A stretch of 64,000 bases of DNA. Source: Ciborinia camelliae. Lineage: Eukaryota > Ascomycota > Leotiomycetes > Helotiales > Sclerotiniaceae. The notes below the pieces were generated by a model. The model was given only the letters and a program-made list of their open reading frames with translations. It had not been told where the DNA came from and made no database searches. The position numbers were made by a program, and so were the translations under genes. Numbering within the stretch: the first letter of the stretch is position 1; every line of letters starts with the position of its first letter. This document shows positions 1 through 12,334 of this stretch, piece by piece. Location of the stretch: NCBI GenBank assembly GCA_025890175.1, contig JANPYM010000012.1:275785-339784 (forward strand), in the 5' to 3' direction.

Positions 1-72
1 TAAAACGGACAGATTTGACCCCATATCGAAGGGTTCTGCTAGTAATAAAATCCTATCATTATGGGGATTTTC

Positions 73-95
73 CCAAGCGCCCGCGGGGCGCTTGG
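73..95. other. GC-rich perfect hairpin
   Basis: A 10-bp perfect inverted repeat (73-82 and 86-95, arm CCAAGCGCCC) encloses a 3-base loop and is followed by a T-rich run. It lies beyond the 3' end of the GH78-like gene. The shape recalls a bacterial terminator, but this is fungal DNA, so a small palindromic element or a structured 3' flank is more likely. No function is shown. Confidence 0.6.
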
Positions 96-224
96 TTTTT
101 GCCTTTTTGAAAGTCAGGTCGGAAGTGAATTTGGGAAATGTGGAGTAGGAGGGGCGCATGCATAGAGTAGGTAGATAGATATGAAATATTATTAATGTTA
201 TTAATTATTACTTTTAGCTCTCGA

Positions 225-2339
225 TCAATAGGTCATTGTTACAGTCCAATTTCCCCCAGCTATCTCTTCAATCATGTACCTTCCACTCGTCAAATTACCC
301 GTCTCAATTTGGTGGGTCATCGCACCTGTCATCTCATCCTTCCTCTGCAAAGTCATCGTCGCTGTTTTATTAGTATATGGCACACTAATTGAACCCTTTG
401 TACCGGCTGGAGTCGTAATATCAATACTTCTCAGTCTTCCATCATCTGTGCCCGTGACCTTAACCGCATAACTACCAAAAGAAGTCTCAAAGCCCGCCTC
501 CACAACCGTCAAACCCCCCAAATTTGGAGCCACACGCCAAGTCTTCCCAGCACCACTCGTAACCATCAATCCGGCTCCATGAAACGTAAGTGCGGACGTA
601 GGACCAGTACTCCAACCATGAGCATGCGAGACTCGAGGATCGTTTGTATATGGTGCATAGTGCAAACTACCATCGGTGGAATATCCTTCAATAAATGTAC
701 TATTCGTCATGCGTGGATCATCGAGCATGAAATCTCCCCACATGAATTTAATCATCTGAACGGCGCGATCGGCTCGGCCGGCTAGATAGTGCGCTTGGAT
801 TTCAAACCCACTGACGAAGGGGGAAACAACATTGCCACCGCCCTCCGGAGCTGGAGCACCGTATTTATTCCAACGGGCAGCTAGGGAGTTGGAGACTAGA
901 AGTGCTCGGGATGGAGAGTCTACCAGGCCTGAGAAAATGGACCAGGCGTTTCCGTCTTGGGGGTGGAGGGTTGTTAGAGGGAGGGAGTCATTGTCTCGAT
1001 ATAGATTTGCGGCGTCATCCCAAAGATTGGCGTTCACCGCAGCTTTGATACCAGCGGCGTAATCTGCCCACGACGAAGTGAAGGACGAATCATTGAGAAT
1101 TTGGGAGAGTTTCGTGCCAAGATTGAGAGTGTAGTAGAGGATAGAATTTGCCTCGATATTATGACCGCCCATGCCAACTCGGAGCCAATCAGGGTTATCA
1201 TTGGGAACATACGCCATCTTCGATTCATCGATGAACCCCAACGATAAGTTCATTCCCAGCTTAAATTGTCCCCAATGTTCCTGCAGATATTCGACGTCGC
1301 CGGTAAATAGGTAGTAATCGTGGATATCGATGAGTGAATGGAGGTGATAAGTAAAGCTCCAGGTTTTGATGGTTGTGGAAAAAGGAATCCCGGCATATGG
1401 TAGTGCACCTGATGCATTTTGGAGTACCAACAATGAGTCTAGAGAATTCTTGATAGCTATCATGTCATTAGTTGAGACGAACACCGAGGGGCCAGAAATT
1501 GCTATGTCTCCGGGCCATACGAGACGATCTCTCTTGGCTCCATCTACAAGGACACTGGTACCATCTGATAATCACGGTTAGTTTTTTCCCCGTATCACAG
1601 GAAGAGACATACTAGCGATGGTGTAATTATTCCACCATGTTACAGGTTCAGTGATAGTACTATTTGAATTGATGATGCCCAAATGAGCCAAAGAATCCCC
1701 AGCTGTGGGATCAATAGTACACATATCATTAGTGTAAGCTCCAGCATACCATACTCGGTTAACCTGATCGTCATTGCTATGGAAGTATCCCGTGTAAGAC
1801 CTGAGTTCGTTTTCCGCTTTATGGGGTAAAGCCGTGTATTGAATAGTCAAATTTGAGACTTCAACCGACCCGGAGGTGTTATGATAGACGTTCAGATATC
1901 TGAAGCCACCTCGTTGGTGCTTCGTTTCTGCTTTGTAATAGCCGTCGCTCGTGACTGGAAACCATAAAGCTTCATCGATGCCTGCATCAGCCGTGCCGTC
2001 ACATCCATTTTCATTGATCCACAATGAGCTTTCAGTGAAGGTAATTCCAATAAATTGTTCTTCATCCCCATCGACACAACCTACATTGAAGGAGACGATA
2101 CCAGCTATGTTCTTTTCGAAATCATAGGTCACGGCGGAAGAGGGACCAAATGTAGCTACACCAGAACATCCAGCTCCAGTCAATGCCTCGGGGTTGTTGA
2201 CTGAGCCATTGACATTATACACTGATTCGGGTATGAGTGTTCGGGAATCTGGCGTGAGGATGTATTCTTTATATGGGACAGCTGTAGTTAATACCACAAA
2301 TAAGCCAAGAAGGCTGATAGAAAGAGAGGAGAAAACCAT
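225..2339 (-). CDS. Secreted GH78-like glycosidase (alpha-L-rhamnosidase-like)
   Basis: Two exons (2339-1613 and 1564-225) encode 688 residues. The 48-nt intron has GTATGT, a CTAAC branch site and CAG. The N-terminus is a typical secretion signal (about residues 1-20, hydrophobic LSISLLGLFVVLTTAVP), so the enzyme should act outside the cell. The splice restores the run NGTSVLVDGAKRDRLVWPGD, which matches the DGxKRDRxxWxGD signature of the six-hairpin (alpha/alpha)6 domain in fungal GH78 proteins; the acidic residues there lie in the catalytic cleft in characterised members. An N-terminal beta-rich part precedes it and a beta-sandwich-like tail follows (GKTWRVAPNLGG). The expected role is removal of terminal rhamnose from plant pectin or glycosides. 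Family membership is well supported; substrate is inference, since many fungal GH78-like proteins are uncharacterised. Confidence 0.85.
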
Positions 2340-3278
2340 AGTGGGTGTTTTTATTATGAGTAAATCAAAGAACGGTGATGGGAATCATGAATATTTGAGG
2401 CAAGATTGAACATCAAAAGCTTCCAAGTTTCAGGAATTAAGAATTTGATATCCTTCTCACATGGTGAGTTTATATATTTGCTCTTCCAAAAAAGTGCCCA
2501 GCTCATTTTTCTGTTGCTCGGAGAACTCGGTACAACAAGGAGCGAACAAATATACTCTACTTTAAGTGATAGGTAAAGAACACAACAGGGCTCATCGCCG
2601 GCGAACTTGTTTCTGTTGATCTCCTCTTTTCCATTTCCATAGTTGGGTGGGGACTTACCCCGCGTGAGGAGTTGCATACTCGAATCTCATTCATACCCCG
2701 CAATGATTTCCTGAATATGGGGTAGACCTTATCCTTGAATTGATTCAATGAGATGCCGATGTCGGTCCAGCTTTCAAGATGAGCAACCAAATGTTTGATG
2801 GTTCGTGGATGTTGGAGTATTAACCGGTATTTTGTTGTCTGAGATCTAGGTCTGGAATAACATAGTGAATGTGAAGTTAGTTTGGACTTTAGTATTGGGT
2901 GATTGGGGGGAGAGGAGACGCTCGAACACCTTGTTAGAGTTAGGTAAGTTAAGATATTGAAGAGCGTCATAAGGCATTTAAGCCTAAAAGATCATTTCAT
3001 TGTCTAGTATCAATTGAGTGGTTGATTAATGGGTTGAGGGGAGGGGGGGCTTGAGCACCTTCTTATTGTTGGAGTTAAGTTCGAGCAATGAAGAGCAGCA
3101 TGATGTATCTAAACCTGAGATACAAGTCACCATTACATCTGAACTTCACATGATCTCATAAAACTTACATCTTGAAAGAAACAAGAGAATGTGATATTCC
3201 ATAACCGCTATCATTATTAATGTACACGCTTACGCCTAATTGCCCAACCGTCCATGCTCAAACCCGCGCATGCCTATT
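2340..3278. other. Intergenic region with imperfect direct repeat
   Basis: This spacer separates the GH78-like start codon from the SF3B1 stop codon. It holds two imperfect direct copies of a segment of about 95 bp (roughly 2890-2990 and 3028-3122), each with a G-rich run, then CTCGAACACCTT-like or TTGAGCACCTT-like sequence, then TTGAAGAGCG/ATGAAGAGCA. Open frames on the minus strand here match no family I recognise. I see no gene. Confidence 0.5.
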
Positions 3279-6200
3279 TTATATCACAATTGCCAAATCC
3301 GGTCTGTCCATCTTCTCGTCGTCCATGTTTGGGTAGTAAGGCACGATAGCGTCAGCCGATAATACATAAGCGCTGTTGTACAGCGTCCAATAAGCTAAGA
3401 ATTATTAGTAATGATTTCACAAAGTGATAGTGGGTTGAAAGCAAGAGTGACTTACGTTGTCGAACTTTGCGTGCTGGATGGAACAACCCAGCCCAGACGT
3501 AGTTGAGTACAAGGCCTGGTCCAATTGCCATTCTGATAGCTTCAATAGCTTCGACGATACGATCGATGACGTGAGGACTGGTTTCGAAAAGATTAGGGTA
3601 TAGTAAATTGAGAAGATGAAGCATTGCATCTTCACATCCAAGACCGACCACACCCAATGCTACGTGCTTGACAACAGAGGCAGCAGTCTGTCGATGAACT
3701 TGATCACGATCGATCAAGGCATCTTCAAGTAATGGCGTGATAGCGTAGACATAATCTTTGGCCATCTCACCAATATACTCAAACAGGAAGGAAAGTGATT
3801 TCAGAACACCGTTTTGAACATTGAGTTCGGGAACACGGTACTCGTTCATCAAAGCTGGGAGGACTGTGAATGGAGCACAGGTTTCTGCAACAATACCAAT
3901 TGCTACAGCTGTACAGACACGCGATTGACGTTCCTGAACTCGAAGATTGTTTAAAAGAGTTGCGAGGACATCCTGAGGTCCAATGGCTTTGGCAATAAAA
4001 CCAAATGTGTTGTTGGCAGCTCGACGGATACCTTTCTTGTGGGCTTTAAGCATATCTAAAAGTTCAAAACAGATTCTCATCCATTCTCTAGCATTAACAC
4101 TCTCAGGTCCGCGATCAGCGATACGACCAACCAAGTCAATAGTATTTTCTTGTACCTTCTCGTGTCGATTTCGTAGAATTGGTGTGAGTCGAGGAAGTAG
4201 GTCCTTGATTGGAGGTTGCATTTGGTTGATACCAACAACAGTGACAATAGAACGTAAAGCACCGAGGATGGAACCAAGTACTTCTGGGTATTCTTCACCG
4301 AGGTATTCGTATAGAACAACACCTAGCTTGCCCATCAAAGCATCTTCACCACATTGCTTCATAACCATTGCGATACGAGAGATCAGGTCCGCCGCTTGCT
4401 GTCGGACAGTGGCGGATTTGTTGTTTAATCGCCACAAAATGGTACTGACAATTTGGGGAAGGTATGGTTTACACCTCGTACCAAGAGCATTGACCACAGT
4501 TCCGAAACCATTCAACATAACGATATCTTCGACACTCTGTTCCTGGAAAGAGTGCAAGATACCATCAATAAGTCGTTCTTCAAGCCTCTCGCCAATGTCT
4601 GCAGCACCGAGACTAGCGATGACTTTCTCAATCGTTTCCACAGTCATTTTGCGGTACGCCTCGCTTTCATCCTTTAAGTTGTTTACGATGCGCTCCACAA
4701 TCTCACCAACTCCGACCTTTTGGCCTAGATCAACTGTGGTTTCAACCACTTGTCTATAGTTACGCTTGTCCAATGCCATTCTTCGAACCCAGAAACTCTT
4801 GAAAAATTCGTCCAACACATTTTCCTTAAGATATCCTGCCGTGACTCCATCGGTACCAGCGCATTGCGAAACAACCTTGAGCACTACCTTTTTCATTTCC
4901 TCATCAGGAGACGAAAATTCCCTCAAAAGGATTTCCATAATCTGACCAGTATAATAGTTGGCGTATTCTTCGTCCATCAGAGGAATGATGTATCCAACAG
5001 CCTTTAAGAAGCCAGCGAGACCTTTTCCACGTTGTTTCCGTGCTCCCGACCATAGAGGATTTAAAATATCATCGAAACTTTCAATACCATAAGGATTTGC
5101 TGCTTCTGCTAAAGCTGCAATGGCCAAACTGGTGACAGTTCGAACCTTCGTTTGATCGTCGTTGAGATTACCACCGATACAATCAACTAGACCCTTCAAA
5201 TGAGGAAGGACGGCACAGCCCATCAAGATTGGAATTTGCTGAACAATCTTGACACCAGTATGTCTTGCTTGCCATGACTTCTTACTCCTACAAACTGCTC
5301 TTAAGAAAGGAAGAAGTGCAGGAATACCCAGTGCAGAAGCGACAACAGCGAATGCTCTCGCAGTTGTGTTTCGGACATATTCATCAACATGATCGATATC
5401 TGGTCGCATAGTACTGATCATGTGGGCCAAACCGGCGGCTTTACTGAGATTGGAAATAATTTCTCGACCTTCCACTCGAGCGTAGTAGTCTTGATCGATG
5501 AGCAAAGGTTCGATGACGACTAAAATCTTGTGAACATAAGGTCTGACAAGATCATCAAGCTTGTAGAGGATACGATCAATAACCTTGACTAGCAAATGGC
5601 GCTCCTGGTCTTCCAAGGTCTTTTCCATAAGCAATGGAAGAATCTGATTGAACAAAGGTCCAGCACCGAATTGCCTCGCGTTATCTGTAAGTTGACGCAA
5701 GGCAGTCTTTCGCATAGGTGGAGTACCATTCTTGACTTTGAGTAAAAGCCTCATAATCTTCCTCTCCTTAAGTTCTTCGACACTCATAGAGTTTTCATCA
5801 CTGCCATCTGTGAGCTTTCCGAAATATGCCATATCTTCCGCCTTGAAGAATTGGAGGTCTCCCACGCCGGGTATTTCTGTTGGAAGCTGCTTTGCTAATT
5901 GCCTTCCACTTTCTGGATCTTGCATCATAAACCCTCCAACAGGTAATGGTGTAGCCATGACCTTTTGAGCAATAGTTCGTATTGGAGCGTAGCCAGGAGG
6001 AGGTTCTAAGATCTTGTAGCCTTCAGATGGTAACATCATGTCAAGCTCCTCGTCTGAAAGTGGCGCATTTCTTGACGATATATCAGTTCCGAATGTGGTT
6101 GGCATAGCTGGACCACCCAGTTGTGATGGATGCATTGGAGTTACTAATCCTTGGTTGCCCATGGGGGTGGCAGCAGGTGCTTGATCCCATCTAGACCTTC

Positions 6201-6972
6201 TCCTAGGAGTTTCGTCAACTGTAGCACCTCCAACTGATGGTGTTTGATCCCATCTTGAACGTTTGGTTTTAGCTTCCGCTGATGGTGGAGCCATGCTAGC
6301 ATCTTCTTCGGTGCCCACGTCCCATCTCTTCTTTCTTTTGCGTCCACTTACGACTTCCGTAGAGCCAGCTTCGTCGTTCTCCTTGTCACCAGGAGAGCCA
6401 CTGTCGTCCTTAGTCAGCGTTGCGGCATGATGGATAACTTCGCCATTTGCCTTCTTCTCCTCAATAGCTTTCCTAACTCTTTCCTCCTCGCGCTCGAGTT
6501 CTCTTCGGGCCATGACATCTCGGTAGCTGTCGGCATTTCCATCAGCTCTTGTAGGAGTCAGAACACGGTCATGTCGACGTTTCTGGTAATCGGTTTCGCG
6601 ATCGGAAATTCGTGCACTCTTCTCTCTGCCCAAAAGAATATCTTCCTCCTCGACCCCATTACCATGCGCAAATTCGTTCATTTGTTCCTTAGAAGCTGTA
6701 TATTGGCCTACCAATCGCCGGCTGGTATCAGCTTCCTCCATCTCATCATCGTCGCCATCTGCGACTGCGATGGAAGTGTTATAGCCTGCGAATTTATCAA
6801 GGCCATCGCGCTCATAAAGGCTGGTATCGAAGCTTTCTGTCAAGGAGGCCTTGGTGGAAACATCAGTTCGTTGACTTGATGGATCAAATGTCTTCGATCC
6901 CTTCTTACCAGCAGAGGCAGCATTCCTCTCAGCCTGTAGCTTCCTGATCGTCTCGAAGTCGTTGTCGGACAT
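3279..6972 (-). CDS. SF3B1: Splicing factor 3B subunit 1 (U2 snRNP, Hsh155/Prp10)
   Basis: Two exons (6972-3456 and 3394-3279) give 1210 residues; the 61-nt intron lies close to the C-terminus. The start was set at 6972, in a GCCACCATG context; an open frame extends further upstream but is not conserved in character. The disordered N-terminus carries several RWD motifs ([27 protein letters not shown]), which in this family are UHM-ligand and p14-contact motifs. The HEAT-repeat superhelix that clamps the branch-point duplex follows from about residue 400, with the family blocks [47 protein letters not shown] and [21 protein letters not shown]. The lysine of TKVRT is the counterpart of human K700. 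After splicing the protein ends RPDLAIVI. An essential U2 snRNP component that recognises intron branch sites in the nucleus. Identity is near certain. Confidence 0.98.
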
Positions 6973-7504
6973 GGTGGCGCGTTGTAATGATGCGCATTGG
7001 GGTGTTGACGTGATAATTTTGTAATCCAGCAGGTACTTGATATCAGCACGCACGGTAGCTCGTGTTACCAGCCACACGAGGCTCGACTTAGCGTGTGTAT
7101 CACGTGATAGTACCTTGTTGCTACCCGATAGGGCGAATCTAAATCTGGATGTTCTTTCGATCGTGAAAATTGTCATATAGATAATCTGTTCGATGAAATG
7201 GTCAATTGCTTTATATCAATTTTTATCCACGTTGTAATGGATATGAAGTTACATAAGGTTCCCACAATGAGTTCCGGTAGGCCCAGGCCGAAAAGCGCAA
7301 TGCAATAGGCATATAACACGAAAAGGGGGAGCTATCGAGAATCACGTCAAGATCACAAAGTGGGTGGGTAGGTAGGTAGGTAATCAAGACAGCACCAACT
7401 CACAACGCAAGAACTTCTGGAAGTTTTTTTGGTATGTATTATCGCTCAATTTCAATTTTCGTGTCATACATTCGCCTACCCCAAACTCCAATAGTCTTCT
7501 ATTC
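6973..7504. other. Intergenic spacer, SF3B1 upstream and ARPC2 3' flank
   Basis: About 530 bp between two genes read from the same (minus) strand. It contains a short GGTA microsatellite near 7362-7382 and a palindromic CACGTG-type site near 7100 (tatCACGTGata). No open frame or RNA gene is recognisable. Confidence 0.45.
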
Positions 7505-8724
7505 TCAACCTTGGACCTTGAAAGTTCGTCCACTTGCTGTCTTTCTCTCCTTTTCTTCGTTCTCTGGACGTGCTCTTCTCAGAACTACCAAATGTCAGCA
7601 AAATTAACCTGCACCCTTTCGATATAGGGACTCACCTTGCAAGAAGTCTGCTGTGCGTCTACGCATTCGAGAATGGATGTATGCCTGGAAGATATTAACA
7701 ATAGATCATGTATTGATTGTGTTTCATGAGTGTACCTTTGATGCTTTGATATGGTAATGGAAATAATCACGGAATGTTTGGATGTGGGAAATAACCTCAT
7801 CTCTTCGCTGGAGAGTAAGATGACGTGGGAATAAAACTGGATGTATTAGCAGGGCGGAATGGAGATTTGGAATCCCAAAGATGTTGGATCTCACCAAATG
7901 TAACGTAGCCAATATCTCCACTTCCATTGTCCTTTACTCCTGGAACTCCTTGAAGTTCCAATGGCGGATCGGTTCTGAACAATACCTGCGGGGCGTTTTG
8001 AATAGCTCTTCTTCGAGCATCTACGAATTCTTGAATAAAGACCCTTCCAAATACCCTATCTGTTTCCTCACGGAATACTGTGCTGAAAATAACTGTAACT
8101 CTGTCGTGGCTAGCCTTGATATAGATGGCTTCTTCATCACGGTAATGGATAGCCATGACTTCTCCGCCTTCTCTAATGCCTTGAGGAGCTTCCTCTGATG
8201 TGAACTTCGACGCCTCCTCTTGTAGTTTATGGAATTCGTCAAAGGCATGCTCGAATGGTGCAGCCATTGCATTTCGCTTCATTAAAGATATCCGTCTAAT
8301 CAAATCATCTCGTGCTTCTATCAATAGAGTGTATTAGCATATGCCATATGTTGGTCATTGGCATTCCTACCCTTCTCTTCTGGCAGACTTTCCAAATCAA
8401 CCTGGACCGAGAAATTGTAACCACTTTCCGGCGCAACAACATATGGACCATATTCTCGCTCCAGAACCTGCTGGGCGCCGTATCGCACAAGCTCTTCGTA
8501 GCATCTAACCTGTATGGAGACTAGAATTTTGGTCTTTGATTCAGGGGTGGAGATGTGGAAAGTAACACCATCGAAATCGGCTACAGTTTGGTCAATGTTC
8601 ACCGGTGGTGCTCTGGCTCGAATTAGTAAAGTTAAGCATAAAGAATTGTGATCAATACAAACCCTGAAAATCTTTCCGTGAGGACGGATTGAATGAGTAC
8701 ATTTTGGTAATCGAGGAGTAGCAT
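7505..8724 (-). CDS. ARPC2: Arp2/3 complex subunit 2 (p34-Arc)
   Basis: Six exons (8724-8663, 8612-8371, 8317-7895, 7836-7736, 7684-7636, 7584-7505) total 957 nt and encode 318 residues, close to the usual 300 or so. All five introns are 50-58 nt with GT..AG ends and give coherent phase. The joined protein starts [20 protein letters not shown] and contains the family landmarks [73 protein letters not shown] and [14 protein letters not shown], followed by [28 protein letters not shown]2 and ARPC4 form the scaffold of the Arp2/3 complex, which nucleates branched actin filaments for endocytic patches. The gene is divergent from UTP12, with a 299-bp shared upstream region. Identity is very secure. 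Confidence 0.97.
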
Positions 8725-9023
8725 TTTGGTGGTTGTGGGATAGACTTGTATTTCTCGTGATGTTTCCCGTACTATGGGATGGGATTGGGATTCAAGCTCC
8801 TGCTGTGTTGTAGGTCAGGCTGAAGACGTGGGGCGGCATGGTTTAGCTGGTGAGCTTGCGAGCTAAAGCGGCATGATAACTTTATCGCGGGAGCGCTACC
8901 TTCATTAGCTTGCCGCTCTTACAAGCTCGAAACCCATGCTTATCGGCAGCACTAAGGAATTTTATCGCATAGGTCAGAAAAAAAGTTCTGGTTCTTGAAC
9001 TACTTTTGCGCCAGAGTGTAAAT
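8725..9023. promoter_or_regulatory. Shared divergent promoter region, ARPC2 / UTP12
   Basis: These 299 bp are all that separates the two divergent start codons, so they must hold both core promoters. An inverted repeat, TTTAGCT...AGCTAAA (about 8840-8866), and related GAGCTTG/CAAGCTC arms are visible. I could not find a clear TATA box or a textbook ribosome-biogenesis element. Promoter function is inferred from position only. Confidence 0.5.
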
Positions 9024-11980
9024 ATGGTTAAATCTTACTTGTAAGTCTCCAAAATAAAGTCAAATCAATACTAGCTACTAATCTTCCGACTTCTAGGAAA
9101 TACGAGCATTCGAAATCATTTGGTCTTGTCAATTCAAGCACTTCAAATGTTGTTTGGTCAACAGATGGAGCCGGCGTCTCGAGTCGAAATACAGGTTCGG
9201 GAAGAGCTATAGTGGCCGCCAATGAGGAGGTATTATGTTGGGAAATAAAGACGGGAGAACTTTTGAGTCGTTGGAGGGATAGTGACTGCAAGTCTCAAGT
9301 CTCGGCCATTGCACAGAGCAAAACGGACATAGATATTTTCGCTGTCGGATACGAAGATGGAAGCATTCGATTATGGGACTCGAAAATTGCAACCGTTATT
9401 GTCAGCTTTAATGGACACAAGTCTGCCATTACAACACTGGCGTTCGACAAATCCGGAGTACGATTGGCCAGTGGTTCGAGAGATACAGATGTTATTGTAT
9501 GGGATTTGGTCGCCGAAGTTGGCTTGTTCAAGTTGAGAGGACACAAGGATCAGATTACTGGACTCCAATTCATTCAACCTGAGATACCACAAGAATCTAG
9601 CGAAGATGAAGAAGTAGTCGACGTCGAGGATGGGGGTTCATTCGAGGGGTTTCTTCTTACCACTGGCAAGGATGCACTCATCAAACTCTGGGACATGACA
9701 TCTCAGCACTGTATCGAAACTCATGTCGCTCAAACGAATGGAGAATGTTGGGCTTTAGGAACTTCACCGGATGGTAGCGGATGTATCACAGCAGGAAACG
9801 ATGGTGAAATGAAAGTGTGGTCTATTGATACAGCTGGGCTATACAAATTATCGAAACAAGTAAATGGTGCGGTTGAAGCTCGATATCTTCACGGTAGAGG
9901 TATACTACATCGACAGGGGAAAGACAAGGCACTCGAGATTAGTTTTCACCCACGCTTAGACTACTTTTCTGTTCATGGTTCGGAAAAGTCGGTGGAAATA
10001 TGGAGGATACGATCAGAAGATGAAGTAAAGAAAAGCTTAGCAAGAAAGCGCAGGAGGAGAAGAGAAAAGATGGCTGCAACTGAAAAGTCTGCCATGGAGG
10101 TAGATGAAGTGGATGAGAAATCGGAAGATATTACAGCTGCTGACATTACCGATTTCTTCGTCCCATATGTTATTGTCAGAACGGGAGGTAAAGTTCGATC
10201 GGCTGACTGGATACGCATCAAAGGCACCAAATCCATACAGTTGCTGATAGCGACTACTAACAATCAATTGGAAGTCTACACAGTAGTCACGAAAGAAAAA
10301 AGCAAGAAGTCTAAGAGCGAAGAAATGCCGGATTATTCGAGAACACTTTCGGTTGAAATGCCAGGTCACAGAGCAGACATACGAGCGTTGGCTTTAAGTT
10401 CGGACGATAGGATGTTGGCATCGGCATCTAATGGCGGGTTAAAAGTCTGGAACGTCCGTACAAGAACTTGCATACGAAGTTTTGAATGTGGTTATGCTCT
10501 ATGTTGTGCATTTTTACCGGGAGACAAAATTGTTGTTGTCGGAACAAAGTCTGGTGAACTGGAGTTATTTGATGTAGCCTCAGCTGCTATGCTTGAGACC
10601 ATCAAAGCCCACGAAGGTGCCATCTGGAGTTTGCATGTCCACCCAGATGGTCGTTCTGTTGTATCAGGTAGTGCAGACAAGTCAGCCAAATTCTGGAATT
10701 TTGAGGTATTCCAAGAAGAAATTCCCGGAACTAAACGAACAACTCCAAAATTACGGCTCGTCCATACCAGAACGTTGAAGGTATCAGATGATATTCTGAG
10801 CTTGAGATTTTCACCAGATGCACGTCTATTAGCCGTGGCCCTTTTGGACAATACCGTCAAGGTTTTCTTCGTTGATTCCCTAAAACTCTTTCTCAACCTT
10901 TATGGTCACAAATTACCTGTGCTCAGCATGGATATCTCCTTCGATAGCAAGCTCATTGTTACCTGCTCTGCAGATAAGAATATACGTCTGTGGGGTCTTG
11001 ATTTCGGAGATTGTCATAAAGCATTCTTTGGACATCAAGACAGTATTTTACAGGTCGCATTTATTCCACATAGCCAAGACGGTAACGGACATCATTTCTT
11101 TAGTAGTAGCAAGGATAAAATGATCAAGTACTGGGACGGAGATAAGTTTGAACAGATTCAAAGATTAGATGGTCATCACGGTGAGATCTGGGCTTTGGCA
11201 GTCAGTCGAACGGGTGACTTTTTTGTCAGCGCAAGTCACGATAAGAGCATTCGAGTGTGGCAACAAACCGACGAGCAAATATTCCTCGAGGAAGAAAAGG
11301 AGAAGGAATTGGAGGAATTATACGAGTCAACCTTGACAACTTCTCTAAATCCCGATAAGAATGATGGAGATGATGATAATGAAGTTGGAGCCGCCGGCAA
11401 ACAAACAGTCGAGACTCTCATGGCCGGAGAAAAGATTGTTGAAGCCCTCGAAATCGGTACCGTTGATTTGGAACTAATGGCCGAATATGAAATCGCCAAA
11501 GCTAGTAACCCTAACACCGCCCCTCCAGCCCGCAACCTCCTTTTTATGGCTCTCGGCAATATCAGCGCCGAAAGACATGTTCTCAATACTCTTCAAAAAA
11601 TTAAAGCGGCAGCTCTTCACGACGCTTTACTGGTTCTCCCTTTCTCCACTCTCCCCATGCTCTTCACATTTTTAAATATTTTCGCCACGAAAGAAATGAA
11701 CATCCCACTTACATGCCGAATATTATTCTTCATGTTAAAAACACATCACAAACAAATCGTGGCAAGCAAAACTATGAGGACAATGTTGGATGGTATTAGA
11801 GAGAATCTAAGGAAGAGTTTGAAGAGACAGAAGGACGAGATGGGATTTAATTTGGCGGCTTTGAAGATTGTTGGGGAGAGAGTTAAGGATATGGGAACCA
11901 AGGATTATGTGGATGAAGCGACATGGGAGGAAGATGATGGATCGAGTAAGAAAAAGAGAGGATTTGTTCAGGTTTCGTAG
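9024..11980 (+). CDS. UTP12: U3 snoRNP / SSU processome WD40 protein Utp12 (Dip2)
   Basis: Two exons (9024-9040 and 9097-11980) give 966 residues; yeast Dip2/Utp12 is of similar size. The first exon is only 17 nt and encodes MVKSYL, matching the conserved MVKSY start of the family, and a 56-nt intron (GTAAGT..CTAG) follows. WD40 repeats fill most of the chain as two propellers, with clear units such as GVRLASGSRDTDVIVWDL, DGRSVVSGSADKSAKFWNF, SKLIVTCSADKNIRLWGL and GDFFVSASHDKSIRVWQQ. An acidic/basic linker (KKSLARKRRRRREK) interrupts the first part. The C-terminal helical Utp12 domain begins after about residue 760 (AGEKIVEALEIGTVDLE). In the family this domain joins the UTP-B subcomplex that assembles on pre-18S rRNA in the nucleolus. 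Very secure. Confidence 0.97.
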
Positions 11981-12334
11981 GGTATTATCGCATTGCATTG
12001 GGATGGGTTAGGTAGATATCAAAAATGTAAGATGTACAAAATTATGGTCAAAACGGGTTCAGTACAAGGTGGAAAAGAATCGTATCATTTATTTGCCAGG
12101 TGGTTCATGTGAGAGCGAAGGTATGTCTGCTCATTTCAGATCAGTCCTAACTGGCCATCCTTCCAGATTCGTGTGTACAATACATTAACTTGTCCTATGG
12201 AATCTTGCTTCAACCGAAGACAGTCCATCACGTCCCATGAATATCAAAGGAGATAAGGAGTAACAGTTACAGCTAATAAAACCCTGCATATCGGAACAAA
12301 ATCATCCCATGATATTAACATGGTGGACCCCAAA
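11981..12334. other. Convergent intergenic region
   Basis: The 354-bp spacer between the 3' ends of UTP12 and the coiled-coil gene on the other strand. It should carry both polyadenylation regions. I see no repeat or open frame of note. Confidence 0.5.

Noticed and set aside
2354..2970. Overlapping minus-strand open frames of 107 and 137 codons upstream of the GH78-like gene
   Set aside because: No recognisable domain, mixed composition, and one lies partly in the direct-repeat segment. Not enough to call a gene.
3983..4759. Plus-strand frame of 258 codons inside SF3B1
   Set aside because: It is antisense to the highly conserved HEAT region, and its translation is a shadow rich in Ser/Arg with no domain.
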